Part shown: in pieces, positions 43,567-52,070 of the stretch
Numbering within the stretch: the first letter of the stretch is position 1
Layout of the letters: every line of letters starts with the position of its first letter
Assembly (NCBI RefSeq): GCF_013170805.1
Contig: NZ_CP051293.1
Location: 3,044,001 to 3,108,000 of the forward strand
Direction: 5' to 3'
Source: Mesorhizobium sp. NZP2077
GTDB lineage: Bacteria > Pseudomonadota > Alphaproteobacteria > Rhizobiales > Rhizobiaceae
Length of the DNA: 64,000 bases
Translations under genes and position numbers: made by a program
The notes under the pieces: model-generated
What the model was told of the DNA's origin: nothing
The model's input: the letters and a program-made list of their open reading frames with translations, nothing else
The model's database searches: none

Positions 43567-44787
43567 ATGGACTCGCTGATCACGGCAGCGGCACTGGCGC
43601 TGGCGGCGGGCGATCCGCTCGGCGCACTCGACCGCGTTGCGCTGCGCGAGGATGCGCCGGCGCTGGCGCTGCGCGGCATCGCCATGGCGCAGCTCGGCGA
43701 CTTCGACCGCGCCAAGCTGCTCTTGCGGCGGGCGGCTCGCGCGTTCAGCCCGAAAGAGGCTGTCGCGCGCGCCAGATGCGTCGTTGCCGAGGCCGAGATC
43801 GCGCTGGTCTCGCGTGACCTCGGATGGCCGGCCAAGGCGCTCGACGCGGCGCGCACAACGCTGGAAAAGCATGGCGACCGGCTGAACGCGGCGCATGCCG
43901 GCCACCTCAAGGTGCGGCGCCTGCTGCTCATCGGCCGGCTTGACGAGGCCGAGCATGTGCTGGCCGGTCTCGACCCGACGCCGCTGCCGCCGGCCGCGCG
44001 GGCCGCGCATGAGCTCGCTGTCGCCGGCATCGCCATGCGGCGGCTCAGAACCCGGCCGGCGCGCGCAGCACTCGAATGGGCGCGCCACGCCGCCCGCCAG
44101 GCCGGCATTCCCGGTCTCATGGCGGAGGTCGATAGCGCGTCCCGGGCGCTGGACACACCCGCCGCGCGGCTGATCACGCAAGGCGCGGAGCGGCCGCTGC
44201 TGCTCGAAGAGGTCGAGGCGCTGCAGGCATCCCCGGCGCTGGTCGTCGATGCATTTCGCTATGCCGTGCGCGCCGGGGACGGAACGGTCTCGCTGGCCAG
44301 CCGGCCGGTGCTGTTCGCACTCGCGCGTGCGCTTGCCGAGGCATGGCCCGGGGATGTGTCGCGCGAGGAGTTGGTGGCGCGGGCCTTTGGCGGCAAGCAT
44401 GCGGATGAATCGCATCGCGCGCGGCTGCGCGTCGAGATCGGCCGGCTGCGCGCCGAGCTTGGCGCGCTGGCTGACATCAGTGCCACCAAGCGCGGTTTTG
44501 CGCTGGCGCCGCGCCAGGCGCGCGCGGTGATGGTGCTGGCGCGGCCGATCGAGGAGCGGCATGCGGCGGTGCTGGCCCTGCTGGCCGACGGCGAAGCCTG
44601 GTCGAGTTCGGCGCTGGCGCTGGCGCTTGGCACCGGCCAGCGCAGCGTGCAGCGGGCGCTCGAGCCGCTTGCCGAGGCCGGCAAGGTGCAGTCTTTCGGC
44701 CATGGAAGGGCGCGCCGCTGGATGACGCCGCCAGTGGCTGGATTCACGACCACCTTGTTACTCCCGGCGCCGCTGCCAAGTAGTTAG
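43567..44787 (+). CDS. Winged-helix transcriptional regulator with helical-repeat N-terminus
   Basis: A 406-residue protein. Residues 1-200 are Ala/Leu/Arg-rich helical hairpins of TPR type (ALALRGIAMAQLGDFDRAKL). About 240-315 form an OmpR-like winged helix (WPGDVSREELVARAFGGKHA, RLRVEIGRLRAELG), and a second winged-helix-like segment follows near 340-390 (SSSALALALGTGQRSVQRAL, LAEAGKVQSFGHGRARRWM). Such regulators are found next to DUF899 and small beta-propeller genes. Start ATG 43567. Targets probably include its two neighbours. Confidence 0.7.
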   Translation: MDSLITAAALALAAGDPLGALDRVALREDAPALALRGIAMAQLGDFDRAKLLLRRAARAFSPKEAVARARCVVAEAEIALVSRDLGWPAKALDAARTTLEKHGDRLNAAHAGHLKVRRLLLIGRLDEAEHVLAGLDPTPLPPAARAAHELAVAGIAMRRLRTRPARAALEWARHAARQAGIPGLMAEVDSASRALDTPAARLITQGAERPLLLEEVEALQASPALVVDAFRYAVRAGDGTVSLASRPVLFALARALAEAWPGDVSREELVARAFGGKHADESHRARLRVEIGRLRAELGALADISATKRGFALAPRQARAVMVLARPIEERHAAVLALLADGEAWSSSALALALGTGQRSVQRALEPLAEAGKVQSFGHGRARRWMTPPVAGFTTTLLLPAPLPSS

Positions 44788-44797
44788 GAAAGGGTGG

Positions 44798-45454
44798 ATG
44801 ACCACAATCGAGGATCAAGACATGAAACATTCACCGGCCGAAATCCTGCGCGAGTACGGACCCTTTCCCGGTGTCGAGCGCATACATGGGGTGAGCTTTG
44901 ACGGCGAGAATGTCTGGTTCGCCTCGGGGGACAGGCTGAACGCTTTCGACCCGGAAAGCGGGCAGAAGCTGCGGTCGATCGATGTCGCCGCCCATGCCGG
45001 CACCGCCTTTGACGGCCGGCATTTCTTCCAGCTCGCCAATGATCGCATCCAGAAGATCGATCCCGATACCGGCGCGGTGCTGTCGACGATCCCGGCGCCG
45101 GGCGGTGGCCGCGACTCCGGGCTGACCTGGGCCGAAGGCACGCTCTGGGTGGGACAGTACCGGGAGCGCAAAATCCACCAGATCGATCCCGAAACCGGAA
45201 AAATCCTGCGCACCATCGAATCCAGTCGCTTCGTCACCGGGGTGACCTGGGTGGACGGCGAGCTGTGGCACGCCACCTGGGAAGGTGACGAGAGCGATCT
45301 GCGCCGCGTCGACCCGAAAACCGGCAAGGTTCTGGAGCGGCTAGACATGCCGGCCGGGGTGAGCATTTCGGGGCTGGAATCCGACGGCGCCGACCGCCTC
45401 TACTGCGGCAGCACATCCACCGCGGTGGTGCGGGCGGTGCGCCGGCCGAAATGA
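44798..45454 (+). CDS. Beta-propeller (YncE/glutaminyl-cyclase-like) protein
   Basis: A 218-residue cytoplasmic protein built of propeller blades of the form FDPESGQKLRSID, IDPDTGAVLSTI, IDPETGKILRTIE and VDPKTGKVLERLD, each about 45 residues apart. With about five visible blades it is short. No signal peptide. It starts 10 bp after the regulator gene (ATG 44798 after GGAAAGGG; ATG 44822 is also possible) and is co-transcribed with it. Role unknown; perhaps a ligand-binding partner. Confidence 0.75.
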   Translation: MTTIEDQDMKHSPAEILREYGPFPGVERIHGVSFDGENVWFASGDRLNAFDPESGQKLRSIDVAAHAGTAFDGRHFFQLANDRIQKIDPDTGAVLSTIPAPGGGRDSGLTWAEGTLWVGQYRERKIHQIDPETGKILRTIESSRFVTGVTWVDGELWHATWEGDESDLRRVDPKTGKVLERLDMPAGVSISGLESDGADRLYCGSTSTAVVRAVRRPK

Positions 45455-45597
45455 GCCTATTCCTCTGACGGAGGCATCAGGGTTGTGAAGTCGAGCCGCG
45501 CGAATTTGTCCGCCGGCGACTGGTCGTCGCCCCGGTCCGTGCCTAGATAGGCTGCGTTGGGCGACCGCCCGGACATCTCTTCGCAAAGGACCCGACC

Positions 45598-46428
45598 ATG
45601 CCCGAACAGATCACGCTGAACGACGGCGCCACCATCCCGCAGCTTGGCCTTGGCGTGTGGCAGGTCGATCACGGCATCACCGCTGATGTGGTCGGCTGGG
45701 CGATCAAGGCCGGCTACCGGCTGATCGACACCGCCGAGGGTTATCAGAACGAGGAAGGGGTCGGCGAGGCGATCCGCACTTCCGATGTGCCGAGAAGCGA
45801 GCTGTTCATCACCTCGAAGCTGCGAAACGGCGCCCACCAACGCGATGCGGCCCTGCGAGCCTTCGACGACACGATGAAGAAGCTCGGCGTCGAGCAGATC
45901 GACCTGTTCCTGATTCACTGGCCAGTGCCAAGCCGGGACAAATATGTCGAGGCCTGGAAAACCCTTATCGAATTGAAGCAGGCCGGCCGCATCAAGTCGA
46001 TCGGCGTTTCGAATTTCAACCAGGACCATCTGGAGCGCATCATCGGCGAGACCGGTGTGGTCCCGGTGGTCAACCAGATCGAACTGCATCCGCGTTTCCA
46101 GCAGCACGCGCTCAGGGAATTTCATGCCGGGCATAACATCCAAACGGAGAGCTGGAGCCCGCTGGGCAGCGGCCGGCTGCTCAGCGACCCGACCATAGCC
46201 GGCATTGCCGGGAAGCACGGCAAATCCGCCGCGCAGACGATCATCCGCTGGCACCTCCAGCAAGGGCTGATCGTCATCCCGAAATCGGTCCGCCAGGACC
46301 GCATCGTGGCCAATTTCGACGTCTTCGACTTCGAACTGGACGCGCAGGATTTGGAGACGATCGCCGGCATGGATTCGGCCGATGGACGGGATGGACCGAA
46401 CCCGGCGACGGCGTCGTTTTTGTTTTGA
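45598..46428 (+). CDS. Aldo/keto reductase
   Basis: A 276-residue NADPH-dependent reductase of the aldo/keto reductase family, AKR5-like. The catalytic tetrad can be assigned: D45 in YRLIDTAEGYQNE, Y50 in the same stretch, K75 in SKLRN and H108 in LFLIHWP. C-terminal IVIPKSVRQDRI is the cofactor site. Length is normal. Probable substrates are aldehydes or 2,5-diketo-gluconate-type sugars. It converges on the MocE-like gene with only one base between stops. Confidence 0.92.
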   Translation: MPEQITLNDGATIPQLGLGVWQVDHGITADVVGWAIKAGYRLIDTAEGYQNEEGVGEAIRTSDVPRSELFITSKLRNGAHQRDAALRAFDDTMKKLGVEQIDLFLIHWPVPSRDKYVEAWKTLIELKQAGRIKSIGVSNFNQDHLERIIGETGVVPVVNQIELHPRFQQHALREFHAGHNIQTESWSPLGSGRLLSDPTIAGIAGKHGKSAAQTIIRWHLQQGLIVIPKSVRQDRIVANFDVFDFELDAQDLETIAGMDSADGRDGPNPATASFLF

Positions 46429-46429
46429 G

Positions 46430-46747
46430 CTAGTCCGGTAGGTCGACCAGCACGGCGCCGTCTTCCAAGCGCGCCGCGTAGCTCTTGAGATTGATGCAGG
46501 GCGGAAGGCGTTTGGCTGCGCCGTTGCGATAGTCGAAGGCGCCGCCGTGCTTGGGGCATTCGACCTCGTAGTCCATCACCAGCCCGTCGGCGAGGTGGAC
46601 CGCCTCATGGGTGCACAGCCCGTCGGTGCAGAACAATTCGTCGTCGGGCGAGCGGAAGATGGCGTAGGTCCGGCCGCCATGATCAAAACGGCGCGCGCCT
46701 TCCTGTTCGATGTCGTCGAGGCCGCAGGCCTTGATCCAATTGGACAT
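46430..46747 (-). CDS. mocE: Rieske 2Fe-2S ferredoxin, MocE-like
   Basis: A 105-residue Rieske-type ferredoxin with both ligand motifs, CTHE (C45-H47) and CPKHGGAFD (C64-H67). MocE of S. meliloti is a ferredoxin thought to feed electrons to MocD in rhizopine catabolism. Here it is the last gene of the operon that also holds MocB- and MocD-like genes, which supports the name. No MocF-type reductase is in the window, so electrons must come from elsewhere. ATG 46747 with GGAGAAG upstream. Confidence 0.82.
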   Translation of the reverse strand: MSNWIKACGLDDIEQEGARRFDHGGRTYAIFRSPDDELFCTDGLCTHEAVHLADGLVMDYEVECPKHGGAFDYRNGAAKRLPPCINLKSYAARLEDGAVLVDLPD

Positions 46748-46804
46748 TTCTTCTCCGTTGCGATGGCTTGCCGGGACCGCCTCGATGGCGGTCCCGGTGG
46801 GCCC

Positions 46805-47746
46805 TTAGTTCTTGCTGAGGTAGTCGGCCATGTTGGCGGGCGTCACCAGTTCGAAGGGGACATAAACGACGCGATCGACCTTCTCGCCCTTGGCGAGCGC
46901 AAGGGCCGCGTCGACGCCGCCGCCGCCTTGGCCTTTGGCGTTCTGGAACACGGTCACCGCGAGGTCGCCCGCCTTCATCGACTGCAGGCCATCCTGCGTC
47001 GCATCGATGCCGCTGACCACGACCTTCTTCATGTCGACGCCGTTGGCCTTGAGCGACAGTATGGCGCCAATTGCGGATTCGTCATTGTTGGCGATCACCG
47101 CGTCCGGCGCCGGCCCCGCCGTCAGCCAGTTGGTCATCAGATTCTGCGCATTGTCGCGCGCCCATTCCGACGACTGCTTGTCGGTGACCTTGATGAAGTT
47201 GCACATGTCGGTGGCGAAGACCTGCTCGACATCCTTGGTTCGCTGCAGGGCCGCCTGGTGAACGAGGCTGCCCATGACGATGTAGGCCGTGGCGCCTGAT
47301 GATTTGCCCTTTGCACGCAACAGCTTGCAGACTTCGAACGCTTCCAGCGTGCCGGATTCAACCTCGTTGGAGCCAACATAGACCTGCTTGTCCGGCAAGT
47401 TCTTCATTTCCGAGGGTTCGAGGTTGACGAACACCAGCGGAATGCCGGCCTTGGCGGCTTCCTCGCTGATCGTCTTCGACGCGTTGGTGTCGACCAGCGT
47501 GACGATGATGGCGTCGACGCCGCTGGCGATGAAGTTCTTCACCTGGTCGAGCTGCTTGGCGACGTCGTTCTGCGCGTCCTCGACCTGGATGCCGGCGCCT
47601 TTTTCCTTGGCGTGGTCCTGCATACCGTGGATCAGGAGCGTTTGAAAATTGTTGTCGAAGTTGACGATGCTGACGCCGATCTTGGCCGCGAATGCGCTTG
47701 TCGACATCAATGTGGCCAGCGCAGTCGAAATGAGAAGTTTCTTCAC
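46805..47746 (-). CDS. mocB: Rhizopine-binding-like periplasmic protein (MocB-like)
   Basis: A 313-residue ABC-type binding protein with a signal peptide 1-20 (AFA-A). It has the Peripla_BP_4 fold and stretches close to MocB/inositol-type binders as I recall them: QVEDAQNDVAKQLDQVKNFI, ASGVDAIIVTLVDT, GIDATQDGLQSMKAGDLAVT and VPFELVTPANMADYLSKN. It probably binds an inositol or amino-inositol. No ABC ATPase or permease lies next to it; the importer at 34.7-38.5 kb has its own binding protein. Third gene of the LacI-linked operon. Confidence 0.75.
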   Translation of the reverse strand: MKKLLISTALATLMSTSAFAAKIGVSIVNFDNNFQTLLIHGMQDHAKEKGAGIQVEDAQNDVAKQLDQVKNFIASGVDAIIVTLVDTNASKTISEEAAKAGIPLVFVNLEPSEMKNLPDKQVYVGSNEVESGTLEAFEVCKLLRAKGKSSGATAYIVMGSLVHQAALQRTKDVEQVFATDMCNFIKVTDKQSSEWARDNAQNLMTNWLTAGPAPDAVIANNDESAIGAILSLKANGVDMKKVVVSGIDATQDGLQSMKAGDLAVTVFQNAKGQGGGGVDAALALAKGEKVDRVVYVPFELVTPANMADYLSKN

Positions 47747-47856
47747 GGTTTCCTCCCTTGGATGGAGTGCCGGTTCACTCCTCCCTTGATTACCGGCCCT
47801 TGCGGGATGGATGGGTGGATGGCTGGCGCCATCCGTGTGGCTGTCTGCTTGGGCTG

Positions 47857-48888
47857 TTAGTTGGCGGCGTTGGCGCGCGCCTTCTTCTGCTCATAGCGGG
47901 CCTGCATGCGGGCCTCGCCATCCTTGCTGCCGTCGTGGAAGGTGCCGAACCACCTATCGAACGGGATCAGGCCATCGCCGTAGTTCACCTCGAAATATTT
48001 GTGGTGGAGGTAGTGGATGTAGGCATGGCTATCGACGCTCGCATTCTCGCCCAGCTCGATCTTGTCGAAGCCGACATGGCCGGGAATGGCGCCGAAGCCG
48101 GCGTAGTGCAACTGATAGAGCGCGAGGATCGGGTTCGACGGGATGACCAGGTGCCAGAGCGCCACGCCGAGGTAGCCGAACTGCTCGACCGGGTGCATCG
48201 CCAGCGACGACCATGGCGACGGGTTCACCGAATTGTGGTGCACCGAATGCACCCATTTGTAGAGCGGCGGCCAGTGGATCGCGCGGTGCAGCAGGAAGAA
48301 ATGCGTCTCGTGGATGATCGGCACCGCCAGCGCCAGGCCGAAGAGGTAGACCGGGTGCGAAGTGAAGGTCAGCCACGGCACATAGCCATTGGCGTAGGCG
48401 TAGAGAATGCCGACCTCTATCGCCGTCCAGATCGGCATGCCGGTGCCGAAGGTGCGCAGCATGTTGTCGAGGTTCTGGTTCTGGAAGAAGAACGCCTTGC
48501 TCTTCTGCTCCGACGGCCATTTGCCGTTGTATTTGAATCGGTTGCCTTGGCTTCTCAACATGTAGAGTCGGAGTTCGAAGACGCCGAAGAACACAAGCAA
48601 TGCCGCACAGTTGACGAGGAACAGCCGCAGGATCCAGTCCCAGCCAAGCGTCTTCATCACCTCGACATCGGGCAGCACGAAGTGCCACCAGGCCACCGCC
48701 GAGAGCGCGAAGAGGAGATTGTAGGGCAGGAAATAGTGCGGCAGCCATTTGAGGAACGCCAGCGGTCGCGGCGGGAAGGTAAAGAGCGGCGCCGTGCCGG
48801 CAGGCTCGTTCGGAGCCCATTCGCCGCGCTTGTTGCGTGTGCCGTACTTCAGATCGTCCATGGCGGTCTCGCAAGGTCTTGGTTTCAC
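47857..48888 (-). CDS. mocD: Fatty acid hydroxylase/sterol desaturase-family membrane oxygenase, MocD-like
   Basis: A 343-residue di-iron membrane enzyme. The histidine boxes are visible: HETHFFLLHRAIHW (HxxxxH), HSVHHNSVNPSPW (HxxHH) and later HYLHHKYFEVNYG (HxxHH), with three or four hydrophobic helices. MocD of rhizobia belongs to this superfamily and acts with the MocE ferredoxin, probably in removing the O-methyl of 3-O-methyl-scyllo-inosamine. The substrate here is inferred from context only. It starts 12 bp after the PanB-like gene. Confidence 0.8.
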   Translation of the reverse strand: MKPRPCETAMDDLKYGTRNKRGEWAPNEPAGTAPLFTFPPRPLAFLKWLPHYFLPYNLLFALSAVAWWHFVLPDVEVMKTLGWDWILRLFLVNCAALLVFFGVFELRLYMLRSQGNRFKYNGKWPSEQKSKAFFFQNQNLDNMLRTFGTGMPIWTAIEVGILYAYANGYVPWLTFTSHPVYLFGLALAVPIIHETHFFLLHRAIHWPPLYKWVHSVHHNSVNPSPWSSLAMHPVEQFGYLGVALWHLVIPSNPILALYQLHYAGFGAIPGHVGFDKIELGENASVDSHAYIHYLHHKYFEVNYGDGLIPFDRWFGTFHDGSKDGEARMQARYEQKKARANAAN

Positions 48889-48900
48889 AAAGACTTGGCT

Positions 48901-49692
48901 TCACAAAGACTGGGAGAGGGTGAGGAAGCGGTCATGGGCGGCATCGTCCATGTCCACCTGGTGCTGGGCTTCGGGATAACGGCCATCGGTCACGTCGCGG
49001 CCGAAGGCGCGGAAGGCGGCGATGCGCTTCTCCTGCAGTTCGGTTTCCAACGTGACAAAATCGGCATAGCGCCTGGCGTGGCGGGGATAGTGGCCGCTGT
49101 GGGTGCCGAGCACGTCGGAGGAAAACAGATATTGCGTGTCGCAGGCCGAGCCACAGCCCATGCCCATGGTGATCAGCGGTGTCGAGCGCGTGATGTGCTC
49201 GGCAAGCCTGACCGGCACCACCTCGACCTCGATGCAGGCGGCGCCCGCATTCTCCAAATCCTTGGCGGCGCGCAGCACCGTGATCGCCTCTTCGGCTGAT
49301 TTGCCGATGGCGCGGAAATTGGTCCAGGTGGCGCGGTTGGGCACCAGGCCGACATGGCCGGTGACGGGAATGCCTTCGGCCGCCATGGCCTCGATGAAGC
49401 GCGGCGAATGCGATGAATAGACCGCATCGGCGCCGCGCTTCATCATCGCGAAGCCGAGCCGCACCGCTTCGTCAGGCGAGGCGACCGCGCCATGCGGCAT
49501 CCCTGCGGAGAGGAAGGCGAAGGGTGCTGCCTGGCGAATGGCTTCGAGATTGTGGTCGGGTTCGCAGGACAGGATGACGATGTCGCACGCGACAGCGGCC
49601 GCCGCCTCGGACGGCGTGTCGACATGCAGCTGCAGCCATTTCTTGCTGCCCTTGGCGCCTTGCAGGTCGTGTACCGTCAGCCGTCTCGCCAC
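48901..49692 (-). CDS. PanB-like (3-methyl-2-oxobutanoate hydroxymethyltransferase family) enzyme
   Basis: A 263-residue TIM-barrel protein. The start is a GTG at 49692, seven bases after GGAGG; the frame runs 11 codons further but without a better site. Family features are LTVHDLQGAKGSKKW, IPVTGHVGLVPN, the barrel segment GAACIEVEVVPVRLAEHI and ITMGMGCGSACDTQYL. PanB makes ketopantoate from 2-oxoisovalerate, but this copy is diverged and sits first in a moc-type operon, not with panC. It may instead be a one-carbon or aldol-type enzyme acting on the operon's own substrate. That is inference. Confidence 0.78.
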   Translation of the reverse strand: MARRLTVHDLQGAKGSKKWLQLHVDTPSEAAAAVACDIVILSCEPDHNLEAIRQAAPFAFLSAGMPHGAVASPDEAVRLGFAMMKRGADAVYSSHSPRFIEAMAAEGIPVTGHVGLVPNRATWTNFRAIGKSAEEAITVLRAAKDLENAGAACIEVEVVPVRLAEHITRSTPLITMGMGCGSACDTQYLFSSDVLGTHSGHYPRHARRYADFVTLETELQEKRIAAFRAFGRDVTDGRYPEAQHQVDMDDAAHDRFLTLSQSL

Positions 49693-49752
49693 CAGTGATC
49701 CTCCCATTTGCGAGAGGCGTAGCATCGCGGCCGGCGGAAGGCCGCTTGTTCC

Positions 49753-49770
49753 TTGATCAAATCAGATCAA
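49753..49770. promoter_or_regulatory. Probable LacI-family operator 1 (upstream of PanB-like gene)
   Basis: TTGATCAAATCAGATCAA has perfect TTGATC/GATCAA arms around a 6-bp centre. It overlaps the lacI stop codon and lies 61 bp upstream of the PanB-like start, where an operon promoter is expected. Operator 2, at the start of lacI, shares the core TGATC-N6-GATCA, and its centre TGATTT is the complement of the centre here. Confidence 0.7.
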
Positions 49771-50813
49771 AGGTTCTCGGCGGTGAAAGTTATGAAGCGG
49801 ATCGGCGGGTTGTCGATTGGCAGGTCGTGCAGGCCAAGCCGGGCCAGGATGAGATCGATTGCGCGGCGAGCCTGCGCTTCCGGCGCCTGGTCGAGCACGA
49901 CGTCCATGGTGCCCGCGCGCAGGGCCGCGCTGCTGCACTCGGTCAGCTCATGGCCGACGAAGAAAATCTCATGGCGGCGCGGATGGCGAGCCAGCACCTC
50001 GTTCAGCGAACCGTTGCCGCCGCCGGCATTGTAGAAGCCGGCGAGATCGGGGCGGTGCCTCAACACCTCGACCAGAAGGTCTGCGCTGCGGCGCCCTTCG
50101 TCATGGCCAAACAGCACCTCGGCGAAGGTGAGGTCGGCGCGCGGATGCTCGGCAAGATAATCGGAAAAGCCGCGGATGCGGTCGCGGTGCACCTGGTAGA
50201 TCTGGCTGTGGCAGAGCGCGACGATGCCACCACTGCCCGTCTGCATGCGGCTCATCAACTGCGCGGCCATGCGGCCGGCGGCGTAATTGTCGATGCCGAC
50301 ATAATCGGCCTTCGAGCCTGCGATGCGGGTCACCACCTGGACCGTCGGTACGCCTTGCGCCTCGACTTCGGCAAGGGCCGCACGGATCAACGGATCGTCC
50401 GGCACCGCCAGGATCAGACCGCCACGGCGCATACCAGGCTCGCGGATGCGCCGGGCCACGGCCGTGGCGTCGCCTTCGTCGAGAAAAGTCCGGTGCACGG
50501 CGACCGTGCGGTCGAGCGTGGCGGCGATGCGCTCGAAGGCACGGGACAGGCGCGAGAAAAAGGTCGAGTCCGGCCGCACCAGGATGACCTCGATGCGGAT
50601 GATGCCGCGATGGGCCTCAGGAAGCCGGCGCGGATAGTCGAGCGAGCGCGCGGCGGCGACCACTTTCTCGACCGTCTCGGGTCGCACGCCGCCCCGGCCG
50701 TTGAGCACGCGCTCGACCGTCGCGGTGCCGACGCCGGCGCGGCGGGCAATGGCGGCGAAGGTCGGCTTGGTGATGGCGGGCTCCTGATCTGATTTGATCA
50801 GGGGAGATATCAT
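49767..50813 (-). CDS. LacI-family transcriptional regulator
   Basis: A 348-residue repressor. Helix-turn-helix and hinge: KPTFAAIARRAGVGTATVER and VLNGRGGVRPETVEKVV. The C-terminal periplasmic-binding-like domain (about 75-340) binds an inducer, probably a sugar or inositol. I chose the ATG at 50813; the first ten codons contain a copy of the palindromic operator, so translation may in truth start further in. Another operator lies at the end of the gene, before the PanB-MocD-MocB-MocE operon, so it probably controls both. Confidence 0.9.
   Translation of the reverse strand: MISPLIKSDQEPAITKPTFAAIARRAGVGTATVERVLNGRGGVRPETVEKVVAAARSLDYPRRLPEAHRGIIRIEVILVRPDSTFFSRLSRAFERIAATLDRTVAVHRTFLDEGDATAVARRIREPGMRRGGLILAVPDDPLIRAALAEVEAQGVPTVQVVTRIAGSKADYVGIDNYAAGRMAAQLMSRMQTGSGGIVALCHSQIYQVHRDRIRGFSDYLAEHPRADLTFAEVLFGHDEGRRSADLLVEVLRHRPDLAGFYNAGGGNGSLNEVLARHPRRHEIFFVGHELTECSSAALRAGTMDVVLDQAPEAQARRAIDLILARLGLHDLPIDNPPIRFITFTAENL
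50784..50801. promoter_or_regulatory. Probable LacI-family operator 2 (at the start of lacI)
   Basis: CTGATCTGATTTGATCAG has perfect CTGATC/GATCAG arms and shares its core with the site at 49753. It covers codons 5-10 of the chosen lacI reading frame. Binding here would block transcription early or, if the real start is downstream, cover the promoter. Confidence 0.65.
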
Positions 50814-50829
50814 ATCTTGCTGGGAACCC

Positions 50830-51138
50830 TCAAATCCCCGACCCATCCAACTGCTGCGCGTCCTCGCCTTCCCAGGGCGCCGGCAGCGAGGCGCCGCGGC
50901 TGAGGTTGGCCGAGGGCAGGGGCATCCAGCACTTCAGCTCGGGGTCGGCGTATTCGACGACGCGGCCTGGCGAGGAGTCCGATGCGCGCCAGCCTTCGCC
51001 GGCGAACTGGTCGCCGCGCGCCCAGTAGGCGAGGTCGACTTCCGCCGGCCCCTGTTCGGACGGACGGACCGTGACCAGGATCCGGCTGCCGTCCTTGGGC
51101 GCGCTCGACATGTGGCGCCACCGTTCGGGCTCGTCCAT
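50830..51138 (-). CDS. Small conserved-looking hypothetical protein
   Basis: A 102-residue soluble protein, ATG 51138 preceded by AGGAATTGC. It begins WRHMSSAPKDGSRILVTVRP and has WARGDQFAGEGW and ADPELKCWMPLPSA. The opening W..MSSAP.DG...LV pattern is common in a widespread family of short bacterial and phage-associated proteins of unknown function. It lies between lacI and a GST gene, in the same direction as lacI. Confidence 0.65.
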   Translation of the reverse strand: MDEPERWRHMSSAPKDGSRILVTVRPSEQGPAEVDLAYWARGDQFAGEGWRASDSSPGRVVEYADPELKCWMPLPSANLSRGASLPAPWEGEDAQQLDGSGI

Positions 51139-51295
51139 CGCAATTCCTCCTGCCTTGGTCCGAGGTGAAGTGTCGCCTCGCCATCAGGGGCGGTCAACCC
51201 AAACTTTGCGCAATCCGTCCTGTTTCGATTGGCAGCCAAGCGCCTCAGTCGGCCTTGGAATGACTGAAATGTCGGATACCATCGGTTGCTTTCGT

Positions 51296-51326
51296 CCTTG
51301 GTCTGGCGATGTTCGCCAGGACAAGG
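51296..51326 (+). promoter_or_regulatory. Hairpin covering the ribosome site of the GST gene
   Basis: CCTTGGTCTGGCG (51296-51308) can pair with CGCCAGGACAAGG (51314-51326) with 11 of 13 bases matching and a five-base loop. The right arm takes in part of the AAGGAG ribosome site (51323-51328) of the gene starting at 51337, so it could restrain translation. Confidence 0.45.
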
Positions 51327-51336
51327 AGAGGCATTC

Positions 51337-52017
51337 ATGAGTGACAAGGTCGAGCCGATGCCGGCTGCGGGCGAAATGAAACTGTTCTTCAGCCGCAATC
51401 CCAATCCGCGCCTGGCGGTCGCGGTGGCGCGACATCTCAAGGCCGAGGTGACCTTCGAATTCGCGTCACCGTTCGCGCCGGGGCAAGCGGAGCGATTCCG
51501 GCCGCTCAATCCCAACCTTTCCCTGCCCATACTGGCGTGGCCGGGCGGCAGTCTTTGGGAAGCGGACGCCATAGCCTGCCGGCTGTCGCGCGGGGCGCGT
51601 TCCGATTTCTGGCGCACCGGTGATGACGAGCCCGAGATGATCCGCTGGCTGAGCTGGGGCAAGGAGAATTTTGCGCGGGCCTGCGACATGGTGCATTTCG
51701 AGCGTGGCACCAAGCAGCGCTATCATCTAGGCTCGATCGATCACCAACTGGTCGAGGAGGGGCTGACATTGTTTCACAAGACGGCTGCGATCCTTGAGGC
51801 AGAGCTTGGCAACCGGCAATGGCTGGTGGGGAGTTCGGTTTCCTATGCCGATTTCCGCATGGCGACCTTCCTGGCCTTCAACGAAGTCGGCGGCCTGCCG
51901 CTTGGCGACTATCCCGGGCTTGCCGGCTGGTATCGCCGGCTCGAAGCCATCGACGCCTGGCGCGACCCTTTCGAGGGGCTGGATGCGCCCGAACTGCCGC
52001 CGGTGAAATCCACCTGA
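51337..52017 (+). CDS. Glutathione S-transferase-like protein
   Basis: A 226-residue cytosolic GST-fold protein. The thioredoxin-like N-terminal domain (MKLFFSRNPNPRLAVAVARH, with PNLSLPILAWPGGSLWEADA as the glutathione gamma-glutamyl site) is followed by an all-helical domain from about 95 (LSWGKENFARACDM, VSYADFRMATFLAFNEVGGL). The start ATG 51337 follows AAGGAG. Monocistronic. Substrate unknown. Confidence 0.85.
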   Translation: MSDKVEPMPAAGEMKLFFSRNPNPRLAVAVARHLKAEVTFEFASPFAPGQAERFRPLNPNLSLPILAWPGGSLWEADAIACRLSRGARSDFWRTGDDEPEMIRWLSWGKENFARACDMVHFERGTKQRYHLGSIDHQLVEEGLTLFHKTAAILEAELGNRQWLVGSSVSYADFRMATFLAFNEVGGLPLGDYPGLAGWYRRLEAIDAWRDPFEGLDAPELPPVKST

Positions 52018-52070
52018 GGCGCTGCGCCAAAAGCGCTCTGTGCCAATGACACGACCTGAGCGGCCTGCGC

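Noticed and set aside
45457..45576. A minus-strand frame reading SPNAAYLGTDRGDDQSPADK near its middle, about 39 residues from ATG 45576
   Set aside because: Looks fairly protein-like, but the ribosome site is too close to the start and the frame is open far upstream antisense to the aldo/keto reductase; not enough support.
47758..49299. A 513-residue plus-strand frame antisense to the MocD- and PanB-like genes
   Set aside because: A shadow of the two real genes on the other strand; composition and lack of motifs show it is not coding.
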